From NCBI GenBank assembly GCA_963747425.1, contig CAVVFJ010000008.1, forward strand, positions 434,001 to 498,000: DNA of 64,000 bases, given 5' to 3'. Position numbers and translations under genes: made by a program. The notes beneath the pieces are model-generated. The model had not been told where the DNA came from. It was given only the letters and a program-made list of their open reading frames with translations, and did not search any database. Below, piece after piece: positions 32,828 to 41,994 of the stretch; the first letter of the stretch is position 1, and every line of letters begins with the position of its first letter. This DNA is from DASUPK01 sp963747425 (GTDB lineage Bacteria; Actinomycetota; Thermoleophilia; Solirubrobacterales; 70-9).

Positions 32828-33144
32828 CGGCGGAAGCCTCTCGATTTATACGTGCCGCAAAAGATCAGGGTCGTAACCCTGACGACAGGGAGGGGAGCCT
32901 CGCGGAGACTGGGGGGCGTGCAGACTCCCGCCCGAGTCAGAGGCATCGGACGGCGGCTCGCAGGCCGACGCGACCGGCGAGGATGCCGATCGGCGCGAGA
33001 CCCGCGAGCGCGACTGATGCGAGAGCTGGACGAGGTGAGCGGGCGGCGGAGTCAGGCGGCCGAGTCAAGGCGTCCCGGCCCTCGTCCCCCGACCGACGAG
33101 AGGCGCGGGGAGGACGCCGAGCGCGCCGAGGAGGTCGCCGACGA
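32828..33144. other. Intergenic region with palindromic operator candidate
   Basis: TCAGGGT-CGTA-ACCCTGA (32865-32882) is a perfect 7-bp inverted repeat just upstream of the regulator's -10 (TATAAA on the minus strand). It could bind a dimeric regulator or act as a hairpin. The rest (32890-33144) holds a possible 43-codon reading frame from ATG 33017 that ends by an ATGA overlap with the next gene; its product is charged, without a known family, and may be chance. Nothing else is recognised. Confidence 0.4.
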
Positions 33145-35403
33145 ATGACGACGTCATCGTGCAACTGCCGGGCTCGCCTCGCTGCTGGCCGCCGCCGCGC
33201 TGGCCGCGCGGCCTTGCGCCCGCCGCGCAGGCGGCGACGATCACCCCCACGGTGACCACGCGACGACCTCACCGTCAACGGCAACTGCACCCTGCGCGAG
33301 GCGGTGCTGGCGGCGAGCGGAAACGGGACCGTCGATCAGTGCGCGGCCGGGGACGCCGCTGCGCCGGACGAGATCGTCCTCACGCAGCCCCTCTACAACC
33401 TGACGCTCTCCGGGGCGAACGAGGACAGCAACCTGACGGGCGACCTCGACGTCTTCCTCGACCCGGCCGGGCCCGCTGACGATCGAGCAGGGCGACGACG
33501 GCGAGTCCACGATCGACGGGGGCAACGCCGACCGGGTGATCGACGTGAAGACCACCACCGCCTCGTCGCTGACCCTGGACCACGTCAGGCTCGATGCACG
33601 GCCACCCGCGGCGCGGCAACGGCGGCGCGCTCCACGTCCCGGGGCTCAACTCCGTGACCCTGAACAGCTCGAGGGTGACCAACAGCACGCACCAGCGGCG
33701 GGCGGGGGCATGCAGGTCGTCGGCGACCTGACCCTGAACGGAAGCACGGTCTCGGGGAACGTCTCGACCGCGCCGACGGGGCTGGTCGGGGGAGGGATCC
33801 GGGCCACCAAGAGCGTGACGATCGACGCGGAGCTCGATCACGAGCAACAGCGTCACCTCGCCCGACGACTCCAACACCGACGATGTCTTCGGGGGCGGCA
33901 TCGCCGCCAGCGGAGGGAACGTCAGCGTCACCGACTCGACGATCGCGAGCAACACGGTCACGGCGCTCGACAGCGCGGACGCCTCCCACGGGGGCGGGAT
34001 CTACGCCGAGAACGCGCCGCTGCGGATCGAGCGCAGCACGATCGACAACAACACCGTGAGCGCGGCGAGCGGCGCTGAGCTCCGGCGGCGGAGTCGACTA
34101 CAGCGACCTGGGGACGATCAGCGGGACGTTCGTAGTCCAGAACTCCACGCTCACCGACAACCACGCCCAGACCGACGCGGCGGCGCTCCAGATCCGCGGT
34201 GGGAGCACCGCGATCCGGAGCTCAACCTTCACCCTGAACTCGGCGCCCTCCGGACGGTCGATCTTCTACGACGTCGCGGGCGTCGCGGGCTCGTCACTGG
34301 CCGTCGGCGCGACGATCCTCTCGGAGAACGGCGCCAGCGAGTGCTCGACGAACGGCTCGATCGACTCGGCCGGCTTCAACATCGACCGCGGCACCAGCTG
34401 CGGCCTGACGGGCACCGGGGACCTGCAGAGCACCAACCCCGGCCTGCTCGGCGAGGCCGACAACGGGGGCCCGACGGTCACCCACGCGCTGCCGGCCGGC
34501 AGCCCGGCGCTCGACCGGATCCCGGCGGCGCCTGCAACGGGGATCGACGACCATCCGCTGGCCACCGACCAGCGCGGCGCCCCCCGAGGGTTCGACGAGG
34601 ACGGGGACGGCCTGGCCGAGTGCGACGTGGGCGCCTACGAGCTCAACCGCTGCCAGGGGAAGATCGTCGACACGCTCGGCTCCGACGGCATCAACGGGAC
34701 CGCGGCCGCCGACGTGATCCTGGGCTCGGACGGCTTCGACCTGATCGACCCGAAGCAGGGCAACGACACGATCTGCGCCGGGGGCGGCGACGACCGCGTG
34801 ATCGAGCGCCCGAACGGTGGCAGCGACGCGGTCGACGGCGGCCCGGGCTCCGACACGCTCTTCTCGGCAACGCGCCCCCGGCCAGCCCCGCCGGCAACAT
34901 CGACCTGGCCGCCGGCACGATGACCGGGGTCTGGCACGAGCGCCTCGCTGAGTCGGCTTCGAGAACGCCTCCGGCTCGCCCGCGGGCGACACCCTGATCG
35001 GCGACGTCGGTCCGAACGTCCTCAACGGCGCCATCGGGGCGGACATGATCGATGGAGGAGCGGGGCCGGACATCCTGCTCGGCGGCAACGACGACGATCA
35101 GCTGCTCGCCCGCGACGGGATCGCCGACACCGTCGACTGCGGCGACGGCACGGCCGACTCTGCGCAGACCGATCGGCTCTCCCTCGACGCCGTCACCGGC
35201 TGCGAGAGCGTCGACGCGCTCCCCGAAGCCTCGATCCTGCCGCCGCCCGGAGTGGGCCCGCCCGCCGGAGCGCCGGCGGCGAGCACGCAGACGGCGAGCA
35301 ACAAGACGAGGGCGAAGTGCAAGAAGAAGAAGAAGCACAAGAGGCACGCCGCGGCGGCCAAGAAGAAGAAGAGAAGTGCAAGAAGAAGAGGAGGAGGAAG
35401 TGA
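33145..35403 (+). pseudogene. Secreted CSLREA / choice-of-anchor-Q protein B with RTX-like repeats (frameshifted)
   Basis: About 750 codons in shifted frames. From ATG 33145 (AGGAGG upstream) there is a signal peptide-like region, then NGNCTLREAVLAASGNG (CSLREA motif), a beta-helix with SSRVTNST- and STISDNT-like turns, then ADNGGPTVTHALPAGSPALDR and QRGAPRGFDEDGDG. Near 34700-35150 come acidic Gly/Asp repeats like RTX Ca2+-binding units (GSDGFDLIDPKQGNDTI, GGPGSDTLF). The last 50 residues are a PPPG linker and a tail rich in Lys, Cys and His (KCKKKKKHKR...AAAAKKKK). About ten single-base shifts are visible, for example near 33263, 33472, 33592, 33690, 33832, 34078, 34868, 34950 and 35373. 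The stop overlaps the next gene's GTG (GTGA). Confidence 0.68.
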
Positions 35404-37589
35404 CGAGGGCGGGGTGCCACGCACTCGCGGCCAGCAGTCCTGGTCTCGCTGGCGCTGCCCGCCGGCGCTGCGGCGACGACGATCGACGTCACCTCGACGG
35501 CCGACAACAAGACCGACGATCAGCTCTGCACGCTGAGGGAGGCGGTGGATGCCGCCAACTCCAACGCGGCCGTCCTCCCCGCCGGGGGGAACGACTGCCC
35601 GGGAGGCCAGGCGGGGCCAGCCACGGACACGATCGTGCTGGGCTCCGCTACCTACGCGCTCACCGGCGCCTCGGGCGACGATTCCAATGCCAGCGGCGAC
35701 CTCGACATCGACGGGCCGTCCGGCCCGGTCGTCATCAACGGCCAGGGCCCGGGCGTGAGCAAGATCGACGCCAACGACAACGATCGCGTCCTCGACACGA
35801 TCGACTCCGCGACCCTCACCCTCACGGACCTGACGGTGACCGATGGCACCGTCACGGATGCCTTTGGCGGCGGGATCCGAGCATCGTTCACAGACCTGAC
35901 GCTTGACGACGTCGTCGTCAGCGCCAACACGATCAACGGGACGAATGCGGACAGCATGAGGGGCGCGGGCATCCTGGCGCTCAGCGAAGCCTGACGATGA
36001 CTGACAGCACCGTCGGCCCGAACAACGTGATCCTCTCGAGCGGCGCGGGCGCGGGGACACCGCGGGGCGGAGGGTATCTTCGCTAGCGTCGAGCGCGCCG
36101 GGGGTGATCGACCGCTCGACGATCAAACAGAACGGGATCCTCGGAGCCGCCTCGCAGACCCTGCTCGGGCGGTGGAATCGCAACTCAGAACGCCGAAGAG
36201 AACCTGACGATCACCAACAGCACGATCACCGACAACGGGCTGCTCGGCGGCGACACCCAGCACGGCGGCGGCGTCTATTGGGAGGAGAACGGCGACGACG
36301 ACACGCTGCGGGTTACGAATTCGACCTTCGAGGGGAACAGCGTCGGCTCCTTCCAGAACGGGGGCGGCATCTACATCCACGGCGGCACCGGGAACACGAT
36401 CGCCTTCTCGACCTTCGGCCCAACGACGCCCGCGGACATGAACGGCGCCGGCATCTACAAGGACGCCGGCGCGGTTGCCGTCCGCGGCTCGGTCTTCGAG
36501 ACAAACACGAACGACGACTGCGGCGGCGGCGTGCCGAGCTCGCTCGGCTTCAACGTGGAGAAGAGCGGCAATGACTGCTTCTTCAGCGACCCGACCGACC
36601 TGCTGACCACCCTGCAGCTCCTCGATTCCGCCGGCCTGACTGACAACGGCGGGCCCACGAATACGATCGAGCTCTTCGCGGGGGCCCCGGCGATCGACAC
36701 CATCCCGGCCGCGAGCTGCCTCGGGGCGGACGGCACGGCGCTGACACAGGATCAGCGGGGGGCCCCGCGGCCCGACGACGGCGACGGCGACTCCACCCCC
36801 GAGTGCGAGGCCGGCGCCTACGAGCGCGTCGCCTGCGGCGGCACCCAGGCGAAGGTGATCGGCACTCCCGGCGACGACGTCCTCACCGGCACCGTGGGGA
36901 CGGACGCCATCCTCGGGCTCGACGGCAACGACTCGATCCTCCCCGGGGCCGGGCGCGGATCAGGTCTGCGCGGGCCCGGGCAACGACACCCTGGCCGGGG
37001 GCGACGACGACGGCGCCACGGACTTCTACCGGGGGGATGCCGGCTCGGACACCTACGACATCAGCGACTTCCTCGACCGCCGCCACCGTGAACCTCGCCA
37101 CGGGCCAGGTCGACTCGGGCGGAGCCCTGGGCCCCGAGGTCCTGAGCTCGATCGAGAACGTCACCGGCGGGCAGGGCCCGGACACCCTGATCGGGAACAA
37201 CGGGCCCAACCGCCTCGACGGCGCCTTCGGCGACGATCCCGCGATCGTGGGTGGCGGGCGGCTCCGATCAGCTGATCGGCGGCTCCGGAAACGATGGCCT
37301 GCTCGCCCGCGACGGGCTCGCCGACACCGTGGACTGCGGCACCGGCGCGGCCGACAGCGCGGTGACCGACCGGCTCTCGCTCGACGCGGTCGGCGGCTGC
37401 GAGAGCGTCGACGCGCTCCCCGAGCCCTCGATCCTGCCGCCGCCTGGAGCGGTGCCGTCCGGGGCGGTGCCGCCGGCGAGCGCGCCCGCGCCGACGAAGA
37501 AGAAGAAGTGCAAGAAGCGCAAGCACCGAAAGCACGCCGCCGCCGCCAAGAAGAAGAAGTGCAAGAAGAAGAAGAGGAAGCGGAGATGA
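35400..37589 (+). pseudogene. Secreted CSLREA / choice-of-anchor-Q protein C with RTX-like repeats (frameshifted)
   Basis: A paralogue of the preceding gene, about 725 codons. GTG 35400 overlaps the previous stop. A hydrophobic signal (VLVSLALPAGAAATTIDVT) is followed by LCTLREAVDAANSNA, a beta-helix with TITNSTITDNG and NSTFEGNSV repeats, DNGGPTNTIELFAGAPAIDTI, and DQRGAPRPDDGDGD. RTX-like repeats follow (GTPGDDVLTG, LDGNDSILPG, GSDQLIGGSGNDGLL). It then has the same CESVDALPEPSILPPPG linker as its neighbour and a Lys/Cys/His/Arg tail (KKKKCKKRKHRKHAAAAKKKKC). Shifts lie near 35437, 35985, 36070, 36095, 36171, 36955, 37078 and 37252. Its stop overlaps the collagen-like gene start (ATGA). Confidence 0.7.
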
Positions 37590-38258
37590 GCCCTGTCGAT
37601 AGCTTGAGGCGCGGTACCGTCGTGGGCATCGCCGCGGTGCTCCTTGCCGTGCTCATCGCCCAGGCCGCCCTCGCCGGTGGGGGGACCGGGATCGGCGGGC
37701 CACAGGCCAGAGCCAGCGTCGGCGTCGGCAAGCAGCTCAAGAAGCTGAAGAAGCGGCTGGCGCGCCTCGAGACCCAGGTCGACCAGCTTCAGGGGCAGCC
37801 TGGGCCGCAGGGCCCCCAGGGGCCGCAGGGGCAGCAGGGAGAGCGGGGGCCCCAGGGAGCGGCGGGGTCCGCGAGAGCGTACGGCGATGTCGACGAATTG
37901 GGAAGCCTCGATGCGAGTCGCAGCCAGAACGCCTCGGTGACCCACCTCAGGACGGGATCTACTGCGTCACCGTCCCCGGCGTCTCATCGCAGATCGCCTC
38001 GATGGTCGTCTCGACCGACTTCAACGACGCCGACACCCGCCCGGACACGACGACGGTCAACCTCTCGACGGGAACGCTGATCGACACGTTCCCGATCATC
38101 GGCGCGTTCGCCGAGTGGGAGTCGGCTACGCATGCTCCCTGCAATCTCTCCGACTTCGAGGTGGACACCTTCCACACCCAGCTCGACCCGCGTCGGTCAC
38201 GGCGTTCACTTACGCGGTAGCACGGTTCGACGAGTCCTTCTCCTTCGTCGTCCCCTAG
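37586..38258 (+). pseudogene. Exported collagen-like protein (frameshifted)
   Basis: An ATGA-overlap start at 37586 gives MSPVDSLRRGTVVGIAAVLLAVLIAQAALAGG, a signal peptide or anchor. A coiled-coil (GKQLKKLKKRLARLETQVDQLQ) precedes a short collagen-like stretch of Gly-x-y triplets (GQPGPQGPQGPQGQQGERGPQG). The C-terminal part, read through shifts near 37950 and 38190, is a beta-rich domain: DGIYCVTVPGVSSQIASMVVSTDF ... ASVTAFTYAVARFDESFSFVVP. Such coiled-coil plus collagen plus globular head proteins form trimeric surface stalks. It is translated with protein C upstream. The Cys in the head is unpaired. Confidence 0.62.
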
Positions 38259-38269
38259 CCGGATCCTGA

Positions 38270-38494
38270 GGATCCCGACAGCTCCTGCCACCGGGCGGGC
38301 CTAGGAGTCTGCGCCGGGGCGGGCCGAGCGGCCTCAAGATCCAGCCCGCCAAGAAGGGAAAGCGGGCGCGGAAGATCCGCCGGGCGCTGCTCCATAGGGG
38401 CAAGGCCAAGGTGAAGGTCTCGGTGACCTACCTGCCGGCTGGCGGCACCGCCAACACCCAGGCGCGGAAGCTGAAGCTCCTCAGGCGCCGCTGA
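38270..38494 (+). pseudogene. Orphan copy of the shared Lys-rich C-terminal domain
   Basis: From a stop at 38267 the frame reads about 74 residues, the last 57 of which (LKIQPAKKGKRARKIRRALL ... TANTQARKLKLLRRR) match the C-terminal domain of the NHL protein and protein A. No start codon or signal peptide precedes it. It is either the displaced end of the collagen-like gene, lost through a frameshift, or a remnant of a deleted paralogue. Confidence 0.6.
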
Positions 38495-38498
38495 GCGG

Positions 38499-39308
38499 CT
38501 AGAAGATCGTCAGCCAGCGACGGCGCCCTGACCGATCGGAAGCGCGGCGCGCGATCAGGCCGAGCGCCAGCATCGCCACGCCCACCAGCGCCAGCGAGCC
38601 GACGGCCATGCCGGTCATCGGCAGGGTCGTCGAGTTGCCCGCGGCGTCGGGTGAGGCGACCGCGGATGCCTCCGAGGTGGAGGATCCGCTGGAGCTCGAT
38701 CCGGAGCTGCCACCTCCTCCGCCGCTCGAGCTCAGCACCCGCACGGTGCCGTGCATGTTCGGGTGGATCGTGCAGATGTAGCTGAAGGCGCCGGGGGAGT
38801 TGAAGGTGTGGGACGCGCTCTGGCCGTTGTTGAGGTCGGGCGTGCTGAAGCTGCCGTCGTTGGCGGTGGCGTTGTGGGGGGCCTGTCCCGAGTTGTGCCA
38901 GGTGACGGTGTCGCCGGCGGAGATCGTGACCGAACCCGGCGAGAAGAAGAAGTCCTGCATCGTCACGCTGGCGGACGCGGACTTGTGGGCGCCGCCGGGG
39001 GGTGCGTCGGGGGGCGACCCTCCGCTGAGGGTCGTGGTCGTAGCTCCGGAGTTGGTGGCAGCGTCGCTCGGATTTCCCCCCGCCGCACCCCCCGACGTCG
39101 CCTGAGGTCTCGATGCACCGGCGTCACCGGCCGGGTCGGCAGGCACTGGTGCGGGATCCGGCGTCGTCGTCGTGGTCGTCGCGGTGGTCGTGGTCGTATC
39201 CGTCGTCGTGCCGGCGTCCTGGGCGGCGGATACGGCGGGGACGGCGCAGATCGCCGCCAGGACGAGCATCCCGCTCGCCAGGGCTCTCGCTCCCTTCATC
39301 CTCCGCAT
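38499..39308 (-). CDS. Cell-wall-anchored cupredoxin (type 1 copper) protein with LPMTG
   Basis: A 269-residue protein: signal peptide (residues 5-29), a Thr/Ala/Pro-rich spacer (33-110) and a cupredoxin domain (about 111-193). The copper ligands are H145 (QAPHNATA), C179, H182 and M185 (YICTIHPNMHG), as in plastocyanin/pseudoazurin type. A Ser/Gly-rich spacer leads to LPMTG (229-233), a hydrophobic segment and a basic tail, the layout of a sortase sorting signal. It should be a wall-anchored electron carrier or copper-binding protein. ATG 39308 and ATG 39299 are both possible. No sortase gene is in the window. Confidence 0.88.
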   Translation of the reverse strand: MRRMKGARALASGMLVLAAICAVPAVSAAQDAGTTTDTTTTTATTTTTTPDPAPVPADPAGDAGASRPQATSGGAAGGNPSDAATNSGATTTTLSGGSPPDAPPGGAHKSASASVTMQDFFFSPGSVTISAGDTVTWHNSGQAPHNATANDGSFSTPDLNNGQSASHTFNSPGAFSYICTIHPNMHGTVRVLSSSGGGGGSSGSSSSGSSTSEASAVASPDAAGNSTTLPMTGMAVGSLALVGVAMLALGLIARRASDRSGRRRWLTIF

Positions 39309-39317
39309 CCTAGGGTC

Positions 39318-39334
39318 ATTGACTCGTAGTCAAT
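39318..39334. promoter_or_regulatory. Perfect palindrome upstream of the cupredoxin gene
   Basis: ATTGACT-CGT-AGTCAAT is a 7-bp inverted repeat, ten bases upstream of the cupredoxin ATG. TTGACT also resembles a -35 box. It could be an operator for a dimeric (for example copper- or redox-responsive) regulator. Confidence 0.4.
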
Positions 39335-39365
39335 TACGAAAAATCGGGGCTTCGGGATTGACCGA

Positions 39366-41003
39366 CTAGCCCAAGGCGCTGACGCCCGGAGGGGCGTCGG
39401 AGGGCTCCGGCTCGGTCTCGGCGGCGATCCGCTTCCGGTGGGTCCGGATCTCGCTCATGATGCGCTCGAGGCGGGGCTCGGTGGAGGCGTCCACATGGGT
39501 CATCGCCGCCGCGATCGCGGGGTGGACCGAGGCGATGCGCTCGTGCATCGCCTGGGCCACGGCGCGGTAGGTCGGGTGACCCTCGCGGCCGGAGCGCAGC
39601 TCGATCAGGTGCATCGCCTCGCGGGCATTCAGGTCGAGCAGGTAGCGGATCCGGTAGCCGAGACAGAGGGCATACGGCGCGGCCTCCACCATCCCCGCGG
39701 TCGCCAGGCGCTCGTACTCGGCGCGGGAGATCTCCAGGGCCCGCTCGTACTCGGAGCCGGCGCCGGCCTCGCGCACCTCGTCGGGGATCCCGGCGCCGAG
39801 GTCCGGGCTGAGGCTCTGCCACTGGCAGGTCAGCATCCGGTGGCGCTGGAGGTCGCGGAAGCCGCCGTAGTCGGAGACGATCTCGAAGCGATAGCGGACC
39901 GCCTCCCAGCCGCGGCCCGGGCGATGGCGGCGGTTGGACCGCTCGCCGACCAGGTCGGAGATGATCTCGGCCTGCTCGTCCGGTGGCAGCGCGCGAACCC
40001 GGTCGAGGATCGCCCGCTCCGGGGTCCCCGCCGACTCGAACAGCGACGCGGCGATCAGATCGTCCTCCGAGCCCTCGACGTCGACCAGCTCGACGGACGG
40101 CGCGGCGTCGTCCTCCGGGCGGTCGAGGCCCAGGCGGGCGACCCAGTGCTCGGCCGCCTCGCGGCGGCGCTCGAGGTAGGAGACCCACTCGCCCCCGCGG
40201 TCAGGTCGCTCCACGCGGGCGACGAAGCTCGGCATCACCTTCTTGAGCTCCTCGAGGATCATCGTGGCGAAGTGACGCGCCTCCGGCAGGGGAGAGGCGA
40301 GCATGCGGAGCAGGAGCTGCTCGTAGGCCTGGCCGGACGCAAAGATGCCCACGTGGCTCAGGGTCGCGGCGGGCAGCAGCCCGCGCAGGAGGTCGAGGGC
40401 CTTGGCCTTGATAGAGCGCTCCCAGGCCGCCTCGGGCTCGTCGCCGCGGGGCCAGCGCACTGCCGCCCACTCCCTGACCTGGACGAGGGAGCGCGAGTAG
40501 ATCGCGAAGAGCTCCTCCATCGCCTCCGCGTACTCCGGCCCGAGCTCGTCGTCGCGGTAGAAGCGGTGACCGCCCCCGGCGGAATCCGGGAGCGGCTGGT
40601 CATAGGGGATGTAGCGGGTGGACTGCTCGAGGTAGGCCGCCAGCCGGCCGCGCTGGAGCACCTTCGTGAGCACGTTGGAGACCCACTCGCAGGCGAGGTG
40701 CGCACCGCCGACCTGCGCGATCGAGTCGTCGCCGTATCCCATGAAGACGCGCTCGTAGAGCCCGGCGGCGCGCTCTCCTTCCTCACCCTCGAAGGGTCGG
40801 CCGCCCTCAGGGACGTCGGCGGCGAACTCATCCAGGTAGAGGCGACGGACGGTCCCGGAGTAGCGGGAGTAGCGGGCGAAGAGAGCCCCCTTGATCGTCT
40901 CCGGCAGGTTGACCAGGGCGAAGACGGGGCGGTCGAGGTTGGTGAAGTGGGGGGAGAGGAGCCTTCGTTCCTCGTCTGTGAATGACTCGACCGGGTAGCG
41001 CAC
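39366..41003 (-). CDS. Double-length ThyX-like protein (FAD-dependent thymidylate synthase family)
   Basis: A 545-residue protein made of two ThyX-like halves. Half 1 (about 25-275) has QRGRLAAYLEQSTRY (117-131), aligned with the ThyX motif RHRxxSxNEQSxRY but with RGR, and the typical ASGQAYEQLLLRMLASPLPEARHFA. Half 2 (about 340-520) has RHRMLTCQWQSLSP (387-400), and NAREAMHLIELRSGREGHPTYRAVAQ. So half 2 keeps RHR and half 1 keeps EQSTRY. Ordinary ThyX is 200-250 residues and makes dTMP from dUMP with FAD and methylene-tetrahydrofolate as a tetramer. It is not certain this one is catalytic. TACGCT lies nine bases before the GTG start. Confidence 0.82.
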   Translation of the reverse strand: MRYPVESFTDEERRLLSPHFTNLDRPVFALVNLPETIKGALFARYSRYSGTVRRLYLDEFAADVPEGGRPFEGEEGERAAGLYERVFMGYGDDSIAQVGGAHLACEWVSNVLTKVLQRGRLAAYLEQSTRYIPYDQPLPDSAGGGHRFYRDDELGPEYAEAMEELFAIYSRSLVQVREWAAVRWPRGDEPEAAWERSIKAKALDLLRGLLPAATLSHVGIFASGQAYEQLLLRMLASPLPEARHFATMILEELKKVMPSFVARVERPDRGGEWVSYLERRREAAEHWVARLGLDRPEDDAAPSVELVDVEGSEDDLIAASLFESAGTPERAILDRVRALPPDEQAEIISDLVGERSNRRHRPGRGWEAVRYRFEIVSDYGGFRDLQRHRMLTCQWQSLSPDLGAGIPDEVREAGAGSEYERALEISRAEYERLATAGMVEAAPYALCLGYRIRYLLDLNAREAMHLIELRSGREGHPTYRAVAQAMHERIASVHPAIAAAMTHVDASTEPRLERIMSEIRTHRKRIAAETEPEPSDAPPGVSALG

Positions 41004-41021
41004 GGGCGAGCCAGCGTAGCT

Positions 41022-41951
41022 TCATCCCCAGATCGATTGGGCGGCCAATGCCGCAACCACCGCGATCGCCGTCGTCCAGGCGATGGCCTTCGCGGCGAGC
41101 CTCGAATCGAGGCCGTAGATGTGGGCCACCAGCAGGGTGTTGACGCCGCAGGGCATCGCCGCGATCAGCAGATACGGGCCCGGGAGGTCGATGAAGGGCA
41201 GCGAGAGGAGGAGGAGCAGGCCCGGCGCGATCAGCAGCCGCAGCATGATCGCGGCCGCAACCGGTGGATCGAACGGCGAGCCGATCTCGACGTGCTTCTC
41301 CTCGACTTCCTCCGCCAGCACAGCGCCCACCGCGAAGAACCCAATCGGCAGCAGGGAGATCACAACTCCGCGCGATACGTCGACGAGGGCGTCCGGGGCG
41401 AGCGAGTCCGGGGCGAGCAGCGCCGCCACCGCGGCGTAGAGCGGCGGGTTGCGGGTGAAGAAGGCGACGGCGCGGTCTCGAAGCCCCTCGCCGGCCCTGG
41501 TCCCGAACGCCGCACCGGTCCCGAAGCCGAGCAGCAGCAGCGAGGGCGCCGGGATCGCGATGTCGTAGACCACAGCCTCGCCGAGAGCGTGGAAGCCCAG
41601 CAGGGACGCGACCAGTGGATAGCCCAGGTAGCCCGAGTTGGGCACCAGCGTCCCCACGATCAGCGCTCCGGTCGAGGGCCGGCTCAGCCGGAGGAGCCGG
41701 GAGCCCGCGAGCCAGGCCAGGCCGGCCGCGCAGAGGATTGCGACCCAGCCGATTACCAGCCCGCCACCGAGGTCGGCGTCGATCTGGACCCGCGCCAGGT
41801 TGAAGAAGACGATGAACGGGACCAGCGTGTAGAGCGAGATGACCAGGAGGCGGCGGGCCCAGCCGACGGCGCTTGCCGGCCAGCGGCGTTCGGCGAACAC
41901 GCCGGCTGAGCCGGAGATGGCGATCGCGGCGACGGTGAGGAGGACGCCCAA
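41022..41951 (-). CDS. AEC-family transporter (auxin efflux carrier-like)
   Basis: A 309-residue membrane protein with about ten hydrophobic segments. AEC-type phrases include YTLVPFIVFFNLARV, LVPNSGYLGYPLVASLLGF and AAMPCGVNTLLVAHIYG. These are secondary transporters of organic acids or similar. The TTG at 41951 has GGGAGGA nine bases upstream and begins the first membrane helix. Longer frames extend into the divergent hydrolase gene. Confidence 0.8.
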   Translation of the reverse strand: MGVLLTVAAIAISGSAGVFAERRWPASAVGWARRLLVISLYTLVPFIVFFNLARVQIDADLGGGLVIGWVAILCAAGLAWLAGSRLLRLSRPSTGALIVGTLVPNSGYLGYPLVASLLGFHALGEAVVYDIAIPAPSLLLLGFGTGAAFGTRAGEGLRDRAVAFFTRNPPLYAAVAALLAPDSLAPDALVDVSRGVVISLLPIGFFAVGAVLAEEVEEKHVEIGSPFDPPVAAAIMLRLLIAPGLLLLLSLPFIDLPGPYLLIAAMPCGVNTLLVAHIYGLDSRLAAKAIAWTTAIAVVAALAAQSIWG

Positions 41952-41994
41952 GGGGCGCCATCCTCCCAGCGTCGCGCGATAGCGTGACGGCTCG

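Noticed and set aside
28700..37260. Programmed frameshifting in the beta-helix genes
   Set aside because: Shifts are too many, go in both directions, and lack slippery heptamers or shared stimulatory structures.
35310..37580. AAG-rich runs as microsatellite or CRISPR-like repeats
   Set aside because: The runs encode the Lys-rich tails of two proteins; there are no spacers or regular direct repeats.
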